From Flavobacteriales bacterium TMED123 (GTDB taxonomy: Bacteria > Bacteroidota > Bacteroidia > Flavobacteriales > BACL11), in the NCBI GenBank assembly GCA_002170165.1, contig NHFY01000005.1:1-40675 (forward strand): a DNA stretch of 40,675 nt, in the 5' to 3' direction. The position numbers were made by a program, and so were the translations under genes. The notes under the pieces are model-generated. The model was given only the letters and a program-made list of their open reading frames with translations. It ran no database searches and was not told where the DNA came from. Numbering within the stretch: the stretch's first letter is position 1; every line of letters begins with the position of its first letter. Below are positions 39,978 through 40,675 of the stretch, piece after piece.

Positions 39978-40675
39978 CTATTGTTTGTTTTTAAGATAGC
40001 CCTCTAAAAAAACAACAGTTATAATTATGCTACCACCAATATAAAAAGAAGAACTCATCTTCTCAGTATCACCAAAGATTAAGAGGGCTAATAGAATGCT
40101 ATAAATAGGCTCAAGATTTATAGCCATTATAAGAGAATATGGCGTAATATGCTTCATAATCTCTGTCATCCAAACAAATACGCATGCTGTGCAGAGAGTT
40201 CCTAAAATAAGTAAATAACAGAAGTCTGAAATTGAGATAAAAGAAATAAACATAGAATAATCTTGATTACATAAAAACAAACAGCTAATCATCAAAACAC
40301 CTGTTAACATCTCAATCATAGTAATCTTTGCTGCATTAATTCTTTCAATATACTGTGCATTAAATATTGTAAATAGCGTTCCTAAGAACGCAGCTGTTAA
40401 GCCAAAAATATATCCAGAAACATGTTTTGAGTCAGCACCTAATATATATATTAAGGCACCAATAACAATAAGGCTCATAATAACCTCATATTTTAACAGT
40501 TTTCTTTTAAAAAAAATAGGCTCTAAAATTGCTGCAAACAATGATGAAGTTGCTAAACAAACGACTGCAACCGACACATTTGAAACCTTTATTGACTGAA
40601 AAAAACACAACCAATGAAAAGTAACTAAAACCCCAACGCCAAGTATACCTAAAAAATCTTTTCTTTTAATAGAAA
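39978..40675 (-). CDS. EamA-family drug/metabolite transporter (5' end cut by window edge)
   Basis: An open frame of 232 residues reaching the right edge with no start: upstream of the leucine codon at 40610 it continues in frame as SIKRKDFLGILGVGVLVTFH-W, so the N-terminal part is outside the window. At least seven hydrophobic helices are visible, including VSNVSVAVVCLATSSLFAAI (the conserved EamA helix preceding LEPIFFKRKL), SLIVIGALIYILGA, YIFGLTAAFLGTLFTIFNA, and the second half YLLILGTLCTACVFVWMTE, SLIMAINLEPIYSILLALLI, which repeats the LEP motif. EamA transporters export metabolites or amino acids across the inner membrane; the substrate is unknown. It is 32-58 bases upstream of the TlpA-like gene. 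Confidence 0.9.
   Translation of the reverse strand, partial: SIKRKDFLGILGVGVLVTFHWLCFFQSIKVSNVSVAVVCLATSSLFAAILEPIFFKRKLLKYEVIMSLIVIGALIYILGADSKHVSGYIFGLTAAFLGTLFTIFNAQYIERINAAKITMIEMLTGVLMISCLFLCNQDYSMFISFISISDFCYLLILGTLCTACVFVWMTEIMKHITPYSLIMAINLEPIYSILLALLIFGDTEKMSSSFYIGGSIIITVVFLEGYLKNKQ

Noticed and set aside
1-40675. CRISPR array, insertion sequences, prophage genes, toxin-antitoxin pairs or biosynthetic cluster
   Set aside because: No regularly spaced repeats, transposase, phage structural or synthase-type genes were seen on either strand; the region is mainly core genome.

Overview
The window is chromosomal DNA of a low-GC bacterium (roughly one third G+C by eye) of the phylum Bacteroidota, most like a Flavobacteriales-type lineage; I cannot place it lower. 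The evidence is in the genes: two type IX secretion (T9SS) cargo proteins with C-terminal sorting domains, a TonB-dependent receptor with an N-terminal carboxypeptidase-regulatory-like domain, a GWxTD protein, DUF4369/TlpA-like and DUF2279 proteins, the xerD/aroQ divergent pair, ribosomal protein bTHX, a long GAPDH, and Bacteroidota-type -7 promoter boxes (TANNTTTG) in place of sigma70 boxes and strong Shine-Dalgarno sites. Coding density is very high: no stretch above 300 bases lacks a gene, many genes overlap by 1-25 bases, and three convergent pairs overlap at their 3' ends.

Layout. 1-4.5 kb: a secreted T9SS hydrolase-like protein (cut by the left edge) and a TonB receptor, both minus. 4.5-11.8 kb: housekeeping genes for a class IV aminotransferase, YqgE, PdxH, bTHX, TrmH, Fmt, RecQ (apparently split near its C-terminus by a frameshift), XerD and AroQ. 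11.8-15.1 kb: a minus-strand envelope operon (GWxTD protein, LpxL-type acyltransferase, GT2 glycosyltransferase). 15.2-17.7 kb: tRNA-Ser(TGA) and tRNA-Arg(TCT), whose 3' ends face each other around a very AT-rich two-gene module (membrane metallophosphoesterase and a GNAT/FemAB-like protein). 17.8-25.6 kb: a TPR membrane protein with RibH, RecF with DciA (DUF721), Ndk, NrnA with a cyclophilin-FKBP fusion, then dnaA, a low-molecular-weight phosphatase and an RsmI-like methylase. 25.7-30 kb: a 5'-nucleotidase split into two genes, a thioesterase, an unknown membrane protein and GAPDH. 30-37 kb: a long plus-strand run of dapF, an acetyltransferase, a seven-heme cytochrome with TPRs, mltG, a phosphohexomutase, a DUF2279 protein and an Smr protein. 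37-40.7 kb: a T9SS type B protein, a small secreted unknown, a thioredoxin-like lipid/envelope-type protein and an EamA transporter cut by the right edge.

Functionally this is mostly core genome: replication and repair (DnaA, RecF, DciA, RecQ, XerD), translation (Fmt, TrmH, RsmI-like, bTHX, two tRNAs), cofactors and precursors (PdxH, RibH, AroQ, DapF), nucleotide turnover (Ndk, NrnA, the nucleotidase pair) and envelope building (LpxL, MltG, GT2). I found no CRISPR array, insertion sequence, prophage or recognisable novel defence system. The most unusual signals are the RecQ frameshift, a repeated arrangement in which the -7 promoter box lies only 4-7 bases before the start codon (predicting leaderless or nearly leaderless mRNAs), the tRNA-bounded AT-rich module, and a secreted alpha/beta hydrolase whose nucleophile position is glycine.
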